Source of the DNA: Neorhizobium galegae bv. orientalis str. HAMBI 540
Lineage (GTDB): Bacteria; Pseudomonadota; Alphaproteobacteria; Rhizobiales; Rhizobiaceae
Reading direction: 5' to 3'
Assembly (NCBI RefSeq): GCF_000731315.1
Contig: NZ_HG938354.1
Coordinates: 496,001 to 560,000 of the forward strand
Length of the DNA stretch: 64,000 nucleotides
In this document: one piece after another, positions 35,106-43,740 of the stretch
Numbering within the stretch: position 1 is the stretch's first letter
Layout: each line of letters begins with the position of its first letter
Notes under the pieces: generated by a model
Seen by the model: the letters and a program-made list of their open reading frames with translations, nothing else
Database searches by the model: none
What the model was told of the DNA's origin: nothing
Program-made: the position numbers and the translations under genes

Positions 35106-36140
35106 ATGGCAGTTCTGGTGACAGGCGGCGCGGGTTACATCGGCAGCCACATGGCCTGGGCTTTGCTCGATGCGGGCGAGGAAGTCGTCGTTCTCGACAG
35201 ACTTTCGACCGGTTTTCGCTGGGCCGTGCCGGCCGAGGCGCGGTTTTATCTGGGCGACGTCGGTGATCGCGCCATTCTCTCGCAGGTGTTTGCCGAAAAC
35301 GACATCGACGCGATCCTGCATTTCGCAGGCTCGATCATCGTGCCGCAATCGGTCGCAAATCCGCTGGACTATTACGAGAACAATACCGGCAACACCCGCC
35401 TGCTCGCAGCGGCTGCGATCGAGGCAGGCATCCGCCATTTCGTCTTTTCGTCGACTGCAGCCGTCTATGGCGACCAGAAGGACGACACGCCCGTCTTCGA
35501 AAGCGCCGACCTGCACCCGAAGAACCCCTATGGCCAGTCGAAATTGATGTCGGAAATGATGCTGCGCGATGCCGCCGCGGCCTATGATTTCCGTTTCGTG
35601 GCGCTGCGTTATTTCAATGTTGCCGGCGCCGATCCGCTCGGCCGCACCGGCCTGTCGACTGAAGGCGCCACCCACCTGATCAAGATCGCCTGCGAGGCCG
35701 AACTCGGCAAGCGCCGCGGCGTCGATGTCTACGGGACGGATTATTCGACACCCGACGGCACCGGCATCCGCGACTATATCCACGTCACCGACCTCGTGAA
35801 CGCGCATCTGAAAGCGTTGAGCTACCTGCGCCGTGGCGGCGAGCCGTTGATTGCCAATTGCGGTTATGGCCGCGGCTATTCTGTCCTGGAGGTCCTGGAC
35901 GCGGTGATGCGCGTCGGTGGCCGCAAGTTCGAAATCCGCTATGGACCCCGCCGGCCGGGTGACGCGGCAAGCGTGGTCGCCAATTCGACACTGGCGCGCC
36001 GATTGCTCGACTGGAAGCCGCGCCACGACGATCTGGATTTTATCGTCGAGACCGCGATCACCTGGGAGAAAGGCCTCGCCTCGCGCAAGGCCGAAGATCT
36101 CAAGTCGCTGCAGAGCAGGTTGGCCTCGGCACGATTTTAG
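35106..36140 (+). CDS. galE: UDP-glucose 4-epimerase
   Basis: The 344-residue extended SDR has the NAD motif VTGGAGYIGSH near the N-terminus, SSTAAVYG, and the catalytic pair Tyr142 and Lys146 in NPYGQSK. ALRYFNVAGADPLGRTG and GTGIRDYIHVTDLVNAH are GalE hallmarks. It supplies UDP-galactose for exopolysaccharide and LPS synthesis, corresponding to exoB in rhizobia. The start follows AGGGAAGTATAGAC; an in-frame start 60 bases upstream lacks similarity to the family. Confidence 0.94.
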   Translation: MAVLVTGGAGYIGSHMAWALLDAGEEVVVLDRLSTGFRWAVPAEARFYLGDVGDRAILSQVFAENDIDAILHFAGSIIVPQSVANPLDYYENNTGNTRLLAAAAIEAGIRHFVFSSTAAVYGDQKDDTPVFESADLHPKNPYGQSKLMSEMMLRDAAAAYDFRFVALRYFNVAGADPLGRTGLSTEGATHLIKIACEAELGKRRGVDVYGTDYSTPDGTGIRDYIHVTDLVNAHLKALSYLRRGGEPLIANCGYGRGYSVLEVLDAVMRVGGRKFEIRYGPRRPGDAASVVANSTLARRLLDWKPRHDDLDFIVETAITWEKGLASRKAEDLKSLQSRLASARF

Positions 36141-36251
36141 GGTTCCGGATCGGAACAGTTTTTATGGAACATCCACGGTTGTCTGGGGTTTGAACTACGC
36201 GGGCAAATCGAATCCGCCGGTTCTGCCGGTATTTCAACGGAGGAAATTCCT

Positions 36252-36584
36252 ATGACTTTCAAGCTGATTACCGTCTCGATCCTTTCTCTCGGCCTCGCGG
36301 CCGGTGGCGCTCTTGCCCAGACCAGCGGCAAGGGAAATGCAAGCTCCACCGGGACGTCGGCCAGCGATAGCAGCGACGGCCAGAAAAAGATCGACCCGAG
36401 CGCCACCAACAGCACCACAGGCGGCGCCATGGGCAATGCTGCAGGCACCAAGGACACGCGGACCAACTGCGCTCCGAACCTGCAGACCAGGGGCTCGGCC
36501 ACCACGCCTGACACGACGGGCACCGCATCGGTTCCTTCGGGCCAGGCCGGCACCAACACCAACGGTCAGGCTACGGACTGCTGA
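36252..36584 (+). CDS. small secreted Ser/Thr/Asn/Gly-rich protein, hypothetical
   Basis: The 110-residue protein has a signal peptide (FKLITVSILSLGLAAGGALA, cleaved after residue 21 or so). A low-complexity mature part rich in Ser, Thr, Gly, Asn and Ala follows, with two Cys (NCAPN and the final DC). A strong ribosome binding site (CGGAGGAAATTCCT) and a terminator right after the stop show that it is a real single-gene unit. Similar small secreted proteins are common in Rhizobiaceae; no function is known to me. Confidence 0.8.
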   Translation: MTFKLITVSILSLGLAAGGALAQTSGKGNASSTGTSASDSSDGQKKIDPSATNSTTGGAMGNAAGTKDTRTNCAPNLQTRGSATTPDTTGTASVPSGQAGTNTNGQATDC

Positions 36585-36605
36585 CGCAGATACATTTTGG
36601 CGAAG

Positions 36606-36631
36606 AAAGGCCGGCATCGTCCGGCCTTTTT
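36606..36631 (+). terminator. intrinsic terminator
   Basis: The 9-bp stem AAAGGCCGG (36606-36614) and its complement CCGGCCTTT are joined by loop CATCGT and followed by further T residues. It lies 22 bases after the stop of the small secreted protein and reads in its direction. Confidence 0.85.
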
Positions 36632-36705
36632 GCGTCTGGAGATTCCGTCGCATAGCGTTTCTAAGCGTTTGCCGATAAAGAGGGGCCTTCTCAATATCGG
36701 TATCC

Positions 36706-37500
36706 ATGATGCGACGCGCTCTGCTTTCCACCATCTTCCTGCTGCTGCCTCTGACGGCGGGCGCCCAGAATTTGCCTGCAAAGCAGCCCTCAGGCCCGTC
36801 CGCCACACAAAATGCCGCGGACACGCCCAAACTGGTCGAGCCGCATCTGCATGTCGGCCGTTCCGGCAATGTCAGCCGCCCCCGGGTGGCACTGACCTTC
36901 GATGCCTGCATGGGGCAGGCCGACGCGCGTATCCTTTCGACGCTTGTCCGGGAGCGCATTCCCGCGACCATTTTCGTCACCGCCCGCTGGCTGAAAAAGA
37001 ACCCGCCGGCGGTCGCGGTCTTTCTGAACAACCTCGATCTGTTCGAACTGGAAAACCACGGCCAGAACCATGTGCCGGCCGTCGATGCTCCAGTCCTGAT
37101 CTACGGCATCGCCGCTGCCGGTTCACCGGAAGCCGTTCGCCAGGAAGTGGCAGGTGGTGCCGATGCCATGCTGGCAGCAGGCCTCGCCGCACCGCGCTGG
37201 TTTCGGGGTTCGACGGCTAAATACGATGCTTCGGCGATCCGCCAGATCCGCGATATGGGATACCGGGTCGCCGGTTATTCGTTGAATGGCGACGGCGGCT
37301 CACTGCTCGGCGCCGGCGTCACCGAAAAACGCATCGCCGCCGCCAAGGACGGCGATGTCGTCCTCGCGCATATCAACCAGCCGACCCATGCGGCCGGCGA
37401 GGGCGTCGCCCGCGCCCTCCTGGCCCTGAAGGGCCGGGGCGTCGAATTCGTGCGTCTTTCCGATGTCGATGGCATCGGCGACGACGACACGACTCAGTGA
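36706..37500 (+). CDS. secreted polysaccharide deacetylase family protein
   Basis: The 264-residue protein has a signal peptide (RRALLSTIFLLLPLTAGAQ). A NodB-homology fold contains VALTFDACMGQAD with metal-ligand Asp66, and ENHGQNH with His118 and His122 as the other likely zinc ligands. Further motifs are WFRGSTAKYDASAI, GYRVAGYSLNGDGG and GDVVLAHINQP. It should remove N-acetyl groups from an extracellular or periplasmic polysaccharide or peptidoglycan. It is not the nodulation NodB: it has a signal peptide and no nodAC neighbours. It is a single gene, ending before a long palindrome. Confidence 0.87.
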   Translation: MMRRALLSTIFLLLPLTAGAQNLPAKQPSGPSATQNAADTPKLVEPHLHVGRSGNVSRPRVALTFDACMGQADARILSTLVRERIPATIFVTARWLKKNPPAVAVFLNNLDLFELENHGQNHVPAVDAPVLIYGIAAAGSPEAVRQEVAGGADAMLAAGLAAPRWFRGSTAKYDASAIRQIRDMGYRVAGYSLNGDGGSLLGAGVTEKRIAAAKDGDVVLAHINQPTHAAGEGVARALLALKGRGVEFVRLSDVDGIGDDDTTQ

Positions 37501-37536
37501 GCCGGCGGTCTTCCCAACCATTTACTCTTTGAGCGC

Positions 37537-37574
37537 AGATCGGGGAGAGACGGGATCCCGTCTCTCCCCGATCT
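37537..37574. terminator. 38-base perfect palindrome, bidirectional terminator candidate
   Basis: The half-site AGATCGGGGAGAGACGGGA is followed immediately by its exact reverse complement, with a GGATCC centre. It sits between the deacetylase gene (ending 37500) and the convergent DUF1236 gene (ending 37597), where a shared terminator is expected. A short T-containing run (TCTTGTTT) follows on the plus strand. Confidence 0.7.
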
Positions 37575-37596
37575 TGTTTCGGCAAAAAGATCGTAT

Positions 37597-37995
37597 TTAC
37601 CGGACGACCTGCACAACGGTGCGGGTCTGCGGATCGACGATGACGCGCTGTTCGTTCACCACCGCATAGGCATATTTCGGGCTGTCGGGAACCGGGGTCA
37701 GTACGACGCTTGAAGGAACCGGCTTGCCGACGACGATCTTTTCTTTCACGACGACCGGCGATGCCGGGGCAGGGGCCTGTTCGACATAGGTGACGACGCG
37801 TTCCGGCGGCGGGTCGATAGCGGTCCCGACAGCCGCGCCGGCGACCCCGCCGACGGCGGCACCCACCGGACCGCCGACGATCGCACCGGTCACAGCGCCG
37901 CCGGCGGCTCCGTTGACGGTACCCTGCTGGGCGGAAGCAGCAGGTGCGAGGGCACCAAGGGCCACGGCGGAAAGAACGATGATCTGGGTCTTCAT
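37597..37995 (-). CDS. DUF1236 family secreted protein with glycine-zipper segment
   Basis: The 132-residue protein has a signal peptide (KTQIIVLSAVALGALAPAASA). A Gly/Ala-rich stretch follows with regularly spaced glycines (GAIVGGPVGAAVGGVAGAAVGTA), resembling a glycine zipper that can insert in membranes. The C-terminal DUF1236 motif is YAYAVVNEQRVIVDPQTRTVVQVV. DUF1236 proteins are frequent in Rhizobiales envelopes; their role is unknown. A second DUF1236 gene lies 280 bases upstream on the same strand. Confidence 0.85.
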   Translation of the reverse strand: MKTQIIVLSAVALGALAPAASAQQGTVNGAAGGAVTGAIVGGPVGAAVGGVAGAAVGTAIDPPPERVVTYVEQAPAPASPVVVKEKIVVGKPVPSSVVLTPVPDSPKYAYAVVNEQRVIVDPQTRTVVQVVR

Positions 37996-38067
37996 GATAG
38001 TCTCCTTCTACATGTTGTGAGCGGGCGGGTGATTTGCGCCGCGCCCTTCGAACGGGATCGAGGCCGT

Positions 38068-38256
38068 CTATCGCGTGACTGGCGCAGGCGGCTCAATCTT
38101 CGGCAGGGTGACGCCGATATCGACGTCGTGGTTTCCGAGATAACCAGCTTCGAAGAGGAAGAACCCGCCTGCGATGACGACCGCCAGCAGGATGACGGCA
38201 ACAGCCCAGCCGCCGCTGCCGCCCGTACGGATTATTGTCGGCTCTCGGTCACTCAT
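38068..38256 (-). CDS. small single-span membrane protein, hypothetical
   Basis: The 62-residue protein has one hydrophobic segment (GWAVAVILLAVVIAGGFFLF, about residues 16-35) and a short C-terminal part (DVDIGVTLPKIEPPAP) probably outside the membrane. AACAGGGAGGACCTC precedes the ATG, a strong ribosome binding site. It lies between two DUF1236 genes on the same strand, 21 bases after the first. This suggests a small envelope operon. Confidence 0.75.
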   Translation of the reverse strand: MSDREPTIIRTGGSGGWAVAVILLAVVIAGGFFLFEAGYLGNHDVDIGVTLPKIEPPAPVTR

Positions 38257-38277
38257 GAGGTCCTCCCTGTTCAGCGC

Positions 38278-39087
38278 TTAGCCGACCAGGATATAGACGA
38301 TCTCGTGGCTCGAGGGGTCGACGATGATGATCCGGCCATCCGCAAGGACGAAGTATTCGTAACCGCGATAGGCGGGCACGATCTCGACGATGCGCGGCGG
38401 CAACGGATGCAGTTTCACGGTCGTCGGAATGGCGACGCCGACATTGACGTCGACATCCACATTCACCGGCTCGACCTTGTTCTGGACGAGGATCTTGCGC
38501 ACCTCGGTCTTCTGTTCGGTGGAGATGTTGATGCTTCCCGTCGTTTCGTTGGAAGGTTTATCGGTGGCGGCCTGGTTCGAACCGGGCTGCTGGCCGCCGT
38601 TGTTCTGGCGGGCTGTGTCGTCGGTTGCCGGTTTGCGGGCATCCGTTCCCGAACCCGAGCCGGAATTGGCGGTCGTGGAACTGTCATTCTGGCCGGCAGG
38701 CTTCTGCTGCGCCGTATTGTCCTTGGCGCGTGGCTGGGTGTCGCCCGTCTGTGCCTTCATCGGATCGGTCGATTTTTCCTGAGCGGCGCTGTCACCCTTG
38801 GGCTTCAGGCGCTGCTGGTCGCCGCTTTGGGCCTGGGCGCTCGTTTTGTCGTTGCCGCCGGCCGAACCCTGCGGCTGTTGTGTCGCCGCGCCCATATTCT
38901 GCTGCGGCTGAGCCTGTTTGGCGCCGGACGAATCGTTCGAGCCTGGCTTGACCTTGCGGGGCAAGACTTGATTACTGCCGTCCTGACCGGTCTGATTATC
39001 CTGGGTTTGAGCGATTGCCGGCACTACCGAAAGGGTCGATCCGGCGAGAAGCGCAATCGCGAACGTCTGTTTCATCGAGAGTTTCAT
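38278..39087 (-). CDS. DUF1236 family secreted protein with long Gln/Asn/Ser-rich linker
   Basis: The 269-residue protein has a signal peptide (residues about 1-27; QTFAIALLAGSTLSVVPAIA) and a roughly 150-residue low-complexity region dominated by Gln, Asn, Ser, Gly, Lys and Asp. The C-terminal DUF1236 motif is YEYFVLADGRIIIVDPSSHEIVYILV. The start was chosen for TGGAGGAAACATC before the ATG. The linker may hold the domain away from the membrane. It is first in an apparent three-gene unit with the small membrane protein and the second DUF1236 gene. Confidence 0.85.
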   Translation of the reverse strand: MKLSMKQTFAIALLAGSTLSVVPAIAQTQDNQTGQDGSNQVLPRKVKPGSNDSSGAKQAQPQQNMGAATQQPQGSAGGNDKTSAQAQSGDQQRLKPKGDSAAQEKSTDPMKAQTGDTQPRAKDNTAQQKPAGQNDSSTTANSGSGSGTDARKPATDDTARQNNGGQQPGSNQAATDKPSNETTGSINISTEQKTEVRKILVQNKVEPVNVDVDVNVGVAIPTTVKLHPLPPRIVEIVPAYRGYEYFVLADGRIIIVDPSSHEIVYILVG

Positions 39088-39620
39088 GATGTTTCCTCCA
39101 TTTTCTGGTTCACCGGCGAGCCCACTGATGGGCCGCACTCACACCTCGAACTGCGGCTGCCACAGCTCGTTCCGGGTTTTGGGCTTCAGTCCGACGCGAC
39201 CGGACTTCAGGCCGACCCTTTCTGGGCCTTTGGTCTGATGGGGCAGGCTAAAGGTCCAATGGGGGATGAAATCGAGGAATTGCGCTGTTAAAGTGCTGTT
39301 AATCCTGGAGGCTTTTCAGGAGGTTCGGTCATGGACAGCAGCGTTTCCGGGCCAGGTGGCTATTGATCCCCGTCGCAGGGCTTTTATCCTTATCGCCACT
39401 TTGGAAGCGCTTGCTGTGTGACGGATGCAGACCCGGTTCCTGCGCGATCATCGGTCCTTTTCAGCGCAGAACCTTGCCCGCCGGCTGCCGTGTTTATGGG
39501 TCGGCGGGCTCTTTGACCGGCGATTGGGTGCGGAACCATAAGGGCGGGCGTCCGGTTTAGGCCTTGCAAAACGGTTCAAAAAATGCCTCACGCAGGAGAT
39601 GGCCACCCTAGGAGCGAGAA
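39088..39620. other. intergenic region with a possible 11-codon leader ORF
   Basis: No conventional gene in about 530 bases. A very short frame at 39331-39366 (ATGGACAGCAGCGTTTCCGG..., ending TATTGA) encodes 11 residues and is preceded by a good ribosome binding site (TCAGGAGGTTCGGTC). It may be a leader peptide or chance. The stretch also contains the divergent promoters of the DUF1236 unit and the repeat protein; I could not assign boxes with confidence. Confidence 0.35.
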
Positions 39621-40223
39621 ATGCCGACGCGTAGAATGCTTGTCCTGAGCGGAGCGCTCACCGCAGTCATTGCAGTCGTACTGCCGTGGAAGGTTGTCGC
39701 CGGCGCGGACGGTCTGCCGCGTATCGCTCTGTCGACCGTTGCCGCTAAGGACGGCAACGGTGATGGCGGCAGCGGCAGCTCCGGCGGGAATGGCAATGGC
39801 AACGGGAACGGCAGCGATAATGGCGGCGGTTCCGGCAATAACGGCAATGGTTCCAGCAACGGCAATAGCGGCGGTAACGGAGACGGTAATGCCGGTGATA
39901 CCGGCAACGGCGGTCCCGGCTCGGGAACCGGTACTGGTACCGGAGCGGGGTCAGCCCCTGCAGGCGCGGCTGCAAATCCCGGCAAGGCCGCCGCGTCCCC
40001 AACCCAGCCCGGAGCCCCGGCGCCTTCGGCCCCGGCTGCTCCCTCAAAAGCTGGCGTCGAGGTCGACGTTCGCGGAACGTCGATAACCGTCAGACATCAC
40101 AACGGCGCGACGGAACGAATCTCTCAAGGACGTTACGAGATGCGGGATTCGCAATCCCGCACCATCGTCAATCGGACTGCAACCCCCTCGGATACGTCAA
40201 GATTGCGATCGTTCGGTCGTTAA
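39621..40223 (+). CDS. secreted Gly/Asn/Ser-repeat protein, hypothetical
   Basis: The 200-residue protein has an N-terminal hydrophobic signal (LVLSGALTAVIAVVLPWKVVAG). A stretch of about 80 residues (about 43-113) is built almost only from Gly, Asn, Ser and Asp, in short GN and GS units. A Pro/Ala linker follows, and a compact C-terminal part has alternating hydrophobic residues (VEVDVRGTSITVRHHNGATERISQGRYEM). GGAGCGAGAA precedes the ATG. Its last 27 bases overlap the convergent response-regulator gene. A surface or matrix role is possible but not shown. Confidence 0.75.
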   Translation: MPTRRMLVLSGALTAVIAVVLPWKVVAGADGLPRIALSTVAAKDGNGDGGSGSSGGNGNGNGNGSDNGGGSGNNGNGSSNGNSGGNGDGNAGDTGNGGPGSGTGTGTGAGSAPAGAAANPGKAAASPTQPGAPAPSAPAAPSKAGVEVDVRGTSITVRHHNGATERISQGRYEMRDSQSRTIVNRTATPSDTSRLRSFGR

Positions 40224-40868
40224 TCGGTGATCGGTTGCATCGCGAAGGGCGAGTGCCGCCTCCGTCCGGTTGGTCACCTTCAGCTTCGATAGGATGCGGG
40301 TCATGTGATGCTTGACGGTCTTCTCGTGAAGATCGAGCTCCCGCGCCACCCGCTTGTTGCTGAGCCCGGATGCAACGAGGCTGAGAACCTCCTGTTCGCG
40401 GTCGGTCAGTTCCGACAAGAGATCAGGCTTTGCCTGGACCTCGGTGGGAGCGGATAGGCCGGCAATCAGCCGCGCCGAAAGGCCGGGCGAAACATAGCTC
40501 TCGCCGGACGCCACCGTTCTGACCACGTCTGCCAGGCCCCTCGAACCGACGCCCTTGAGAACATAGCCTTTGGCGCCGCGTTTCAAAGCGGCGGCGATGT
40601 CTTCACTCGCCTCCGAAACCGTCAGCATGACGATCTTGAGGTGAGGGCAGAAATCGAGCGCTTCGGTTATGGCTTCGAGGCCGTTGCCGGGCATCGAAAT
40701 GTCCATCAGCATCACGTCCGGGCACAATTCCCGCACGATGCGCAGTGCGTCCTCCCGAGAACCGCCTTCGCCGACCATTTCGAAATCCTCGATCTCTCCC
40801 AAGCTGCGCGTCACTCCCTCCCGGAACAACGGGTGATCGTCGACAACCGCTATCTTTATTCCTGCCAT
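40197..40868 (-). CDS. NarL/FixJ family response regulator
   Basis: The 223-residue protein has a receiver domain with the acidic pair Asp10 and Asp11 (VVDDHPLFREG), phosphoacceptor Asp56 (LMDISMPGNG) and the conserved Lys in RGAKGYVLKG. A C-terminal LuxR-type helix-turn-helix follows (LTDREQEVLSLVASGLSNKRVA, about 150-205). It is the partner of the kinase gene directly upstream, whose stop overlaps its start by one base (TGATG). The targets are unknown. Confidence 0.95.
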   Translation of the reverse strand: MAGIKIAVVDDHPLFREGVTRSLGEIEDFEMVGEGGSREDALRIVRELCPDVMLMDISMPGNGLEAITEALDFCPHLKIVMLTVSEASEDIAAALKRGAKGYVLKGVGSRGLADVVRTVASGESYVSPGLSARLIAGLSAPTEVQAKPDLLSELTDREQEVLSLVASGLSNKRVARELDLHEKTVKHHMTRILSKLKVTNRTEAALALRDATDHRLTTERSQS

Positions 40869-42268
40869 CAGGCCTGCTCCATTTCATGCGTGTTCAGCGA
40901 CATCCTGACCGTGGTGCCGTCTTTCGACGAGGTGATTGCAAATGCGCCGCCGAGGCTTTCAATCCGCTCTCTCAAGCCCGCCAGCCCGAGACCTTCCGGG
41001 CGTATCCGTTGGGGATCAAAACCCGGGCCGCGGTCGGCGACTTCGACGACGACATTGCCATTGTCAAAACTCTGGCGAACGCTTTGATCCAGGCCGCGGC
41101 CATGCCGGAAGCCGTTGTTGAGCGCTTCCTGAACGAAACGGTAGATGCAGATCTTGGCCGAAGGCGAAAGCGGCCTCGATCGGCTCGACATCTTCAGCGC
41201 GACATCGACGCCGGTCCGCTGCCGGTGGGCATTGACGGCGCGCCGCAACACATCCGGCAGTTCGGCGGTCTCGATCTGCGGCAGGACAAGACCGCTGCAG
41301 ATGCTGCGGATCTCGTCCATCGCCTCGTCGAGCCGGGCCTTGATGGTGGTGACTTCCTCTTCGCGCGCGGTCGGCGACGTCGCAGGATCGGTCAAGAGCC
41401 GGCTGTCCACCCGAAGCGCGGCATAGGCGACGAGTTGGGCCGGCCCGTCGTGCAGGTCGGCGCCGAGCCGACGCAGATAACTCTCGTTAAGGGCGGTGGC
41501 GCGCCGTGAGGCCCGCTGCGCCCGCGCGTGAAGAGCCTCGTTCTGCGACAGCAGATCGGACAGTTCCGCCACCCGCTGCGTCAGCGCCTGTCGCTGGTGG
41601 TCGATCGTTCGGCTGCCGCGGAAAACGATTGCTGAAAGAATGAGGAAGAAGGCGAGCGTGACGCCGGCGACCGCCCCCCAGCTTCGAAGCTGGGCCTGAT
41701 AAAGGCTGCGCTGGAAATCACCCGCGACCTCGTAGAACTCCGAGACCGCGACGACCTCGCCCGACCAGGGCTGCAGGATGGGATTGTAGATTTCGAGAAG
41801 CGGCAGGCCGGTCGACCGCTCAAAATTGCTTTCGGGGTCTTCGGCAGGCCCGAACCGGGCCACCATCTGTCCGGAAAATGCAGTTCTGAGATTGTCGCTC
41901 GGCCCATATTTCTGTCCGATCATGCTTTTGTCGGTCGCATAAAGGACCGTGCCGTCGCGGCGCCAGAGCTTGAAGGATATGACCTGCCCTCCGAGAGCAC
42001 CCTGGCCGAAGGTCTCGTCGAGCGCGCGGGTGGTGACGTCGTCGAGCGTCTGATTGGTCTTCATGTCCGGAAGCAGCGGGGCGATGATACTGTCGACGTA
42101 AAGGGCGGTGGAAGCGGCGGAGTTGCGGGTGACCGTCGCCTCGATCACGCTCGTCACATAGGCGCCTACCAAAAGCATCGCCGCGAAAGCGACCAGCCCA
42201 CCCGCGAGCAGAAACTGCCGGGCGAGGGATTGGTCGTTCCAGCGATCAAGAATTGCGCGCAACTGCAA
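40868..42268 (-). CDS. NarX/DesK-type sensor histidine kinase
   Basis: The 466-residue membrane kinase has a first hydrophobic segment at about 17-38, a periplasmic sensor region (about 40-195), and a second membrane segment (about 198-220; GAVAGVTLAFFLILSAIVF). The HisKA_3 motif ADLHDGPAQLVAY contains His273. The short HATPase domain has NGFRHG and DRGPGFDP, and ends with GLAGLRERIESLGG. This layout pairs with NarL-type regulators. The signal is not evident from the sequence. Confidence 0.94.
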   Translation of the reverse strand: MQLRAILDRWNDQSLARQFLLAGGLVAFAAMLLVGAYVTSVIEATVTRNSAASTALYVDSIIAPLLPDMKTNQTLDDVTTRALDETFGQGALGGQVISFKLWRRDGTVLYATDKSMIGQKYGPSDNLRTAFSGQMVARFGPAEDPESNFERSTGLPLLEIYNPILQPWSGEVVAVSEFYEVAGDFQRSLYQAQLRSWGAVAGVTLAFFLILSAIVFRGSRTIDHQRQALTQRVAELSDLLSQNEALHARAQRASRRATALNESYLRRLGADLHDGPAQLVAYAALRVDSRLLTDPATSPTAREEEVTTIKARLDEAMDEIRSICSGLVLPQIETAELPDVLRRAVNAHRQRTGVDVALKMSSRSRPLSPSAKICIYRFVQEALNNGFRHGRGLDQSVRQSFDNGNVVVEVADRGPGFDPQRIRPEGLGLAGLRERIESLGGAFAITSSKDGTTVRMSLNTHEMEQA

Positions 42269-42566
42269 CGGGCACGGCTCCGGATTGTTAGGCAGCTCAC
42301 AGATCGAACTGATGCCTCGTAACGCACAATGTTCGAATCTGTTGCACCGCGGCTCACTTTAAAACTGCATTTAGTGTTGTCAGACAATATGAGATATGTG
42401 GAAGATCGATCTTTCATTGCTCCGATGGTGAATTTGTCGAACGCTTGCAGCGTCCCGAGCCACCTTAAGGTTGTGGGGCAGCGATGCTCCGGAGAAGTCA
42501 AAATGGTGACGACGCGGTAGACTTTCACCTCCATGTGGATGTAAGTACTGCCGCCGCAAGATTAGG
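42269..42566. other. AT-richer intergenic region before the glycosyltransferase block
   Basis: About 300 bases with no convincing gene, marking the shift from core genes to the AT-richer glycan region. An AGATCGATCT palindrome occurs around 42403. The sequence presumably holds divergent promoters for the kinase and the GT10 gene, which I could not define. Confidence 0.4.
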
Positions 42567-43619
42567 ATGCAGTTGCGGCATCTACACGGATACGGACCAT
42601 GGATCTTTGAAGTGATAAACGCAGGCTTCGTATCGGCAGCACCCAACGGGGAAATTTGGTCGCGCCAGTTTCCGTTGTTCGTGCCTGAGTGGGATGAGGT
42701 CCGTTTCTCCCTTGCGTGGGATGGGCAAGACTGCGACGTGCTGTTCGTCTACGACGTGTTGCCGAAGCCTTTGCCTGCTGTCAAAGCAGCATATCGCGTC
42801 TTTGTTGCTTCAGAGCCTGGCACGATAAAAAGATATCTACCGGGATTTTTGTCCCAGTTCGACCTTGTTTTGACGACGGATACTGGTACGCGTCACCCAA
42901 ATGTCAGGCTCTCACAAGTTGGACTGCCATGGCACGTCGGGGTTTGGGAGAAGCCGGGGCAGCTGAAATCACGAGGTATCGGCTGGTGTGAGTTCGAAAC
43001 CTTTCGCCCGGTAAAGACGAAACAAGTTTCCATCGTATCGTCTGACAAAGCCTATACTCAAGGGCATCGCGAGCGACTTGCATTTGTCGAGCGCATAAAG
43101 ACCTTTTTCGGCGATGAAATCGATGTCTTCGGGCGTGGGGTCAACGACTTTACCGATAAGATGGATGTACTTTCGGATTATCGATATCACATCGCGATCG
43201 AGAACTCGACATTTGACCATTACTGGACGGAGAAGCTTGCCGATCCATTTCTGACCCTTACCTATCCGATCTACCACGGCAGCAGGAACATACTGGAGTA
43301 TTTCCCCGAAGAGGCCCTGACGAGGATCAACATCCTCGATCATGAAAACGCTATTCGGGCGATCAAGCACGTGATCGAATCCGACACGGCAGAACGCGCA
43401 TTGCCCTATCTGGAAGAATCACGTCGCCGCGTTCTCAACGAACACAATCTATTTGCGATTCTGTCAAGGATTGCCAAGGAAGTCGCCGGGCCACGTAGTG
43501 GACTGGCACCTGCCAAGATATCGTCGCTGAAGCCGGAAAAATCGTTTCGGACGAAGGGCCTGAAGCTCCGGAACTCGATCAGGAAACGATTACAACAGCT
43601 CGCCGGCCTGTTCAGGTAA
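42567..43619 (+). CDS. glycosyltransferase family 10 (alpha-1,3/4-fucosyltransferase-like)
   Basis: The 350-residue protein contains the GT10 signature near residues 204-225 (YRYHIAIENSTFDHYWTEKL), followed by ADPFLTLTYPIYHG and EYFPEEALTRIN. This is the acceptor and GDP-fucose site of alpha-1,3/4-fucosyltransferases known from Helicobacter. An N-terminal domain and a basic C-terminal tail (about 325-350) possibly contact the membrane. It probably fucosylates LPS or another surface glycan. It is first in a run of three glycosyltransferase genes. GDP-fucose synthesis genes are not in the window. Confidence 0.85.
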   Translation: MQLRHLHGYGPWIFEVINAGFVSAAPNGEIWSRQFPLFVPEWDEVRFSLAWDGQDCDVLFVYDVLPKPLPAVKAAYRVFVASEPGTIKRYLPGFLSQFDLVLTTDTGTRHPNVRLSQVGLPWHVGVWEKPGQLKSRGIGWCEFETFRPVKTKQVSIVSSDKAYTQGHRERLAFVERIKTFFGDEIDVFGRGVNDFTDKMDVLSDYRYHIAIENSTFDHYWTEKLADPFLTLTYPIYHGSRNILEYFPEEALTRINILDHENAIRAIKHVIESDTAERALPYLEESRRRVLNEHNLFAILSRIAKEVAGPRSGLAPAKISSLKPEKSFRTKGLKLRNSIRKRLQQLAGLFR

Positions 43620-43740
43620 TTGTATCGTGGCTCCTGACCAACCGTGAGCCGAGGCAATGGACCACGGCATCATCATGCATTGACAACGATGTGCGCCGAA
43701 AGCAGAAAGCTAACCTGAAATCGCACCCGGGGGGCTGTAT

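Noticed and set aside
36706..37500. Polysaccharide deacetylase as NodB
   Set aside because: The protein has a signal peptide and no Nod-factor synthesis neighbours. NodB acts in the cytoplasm.
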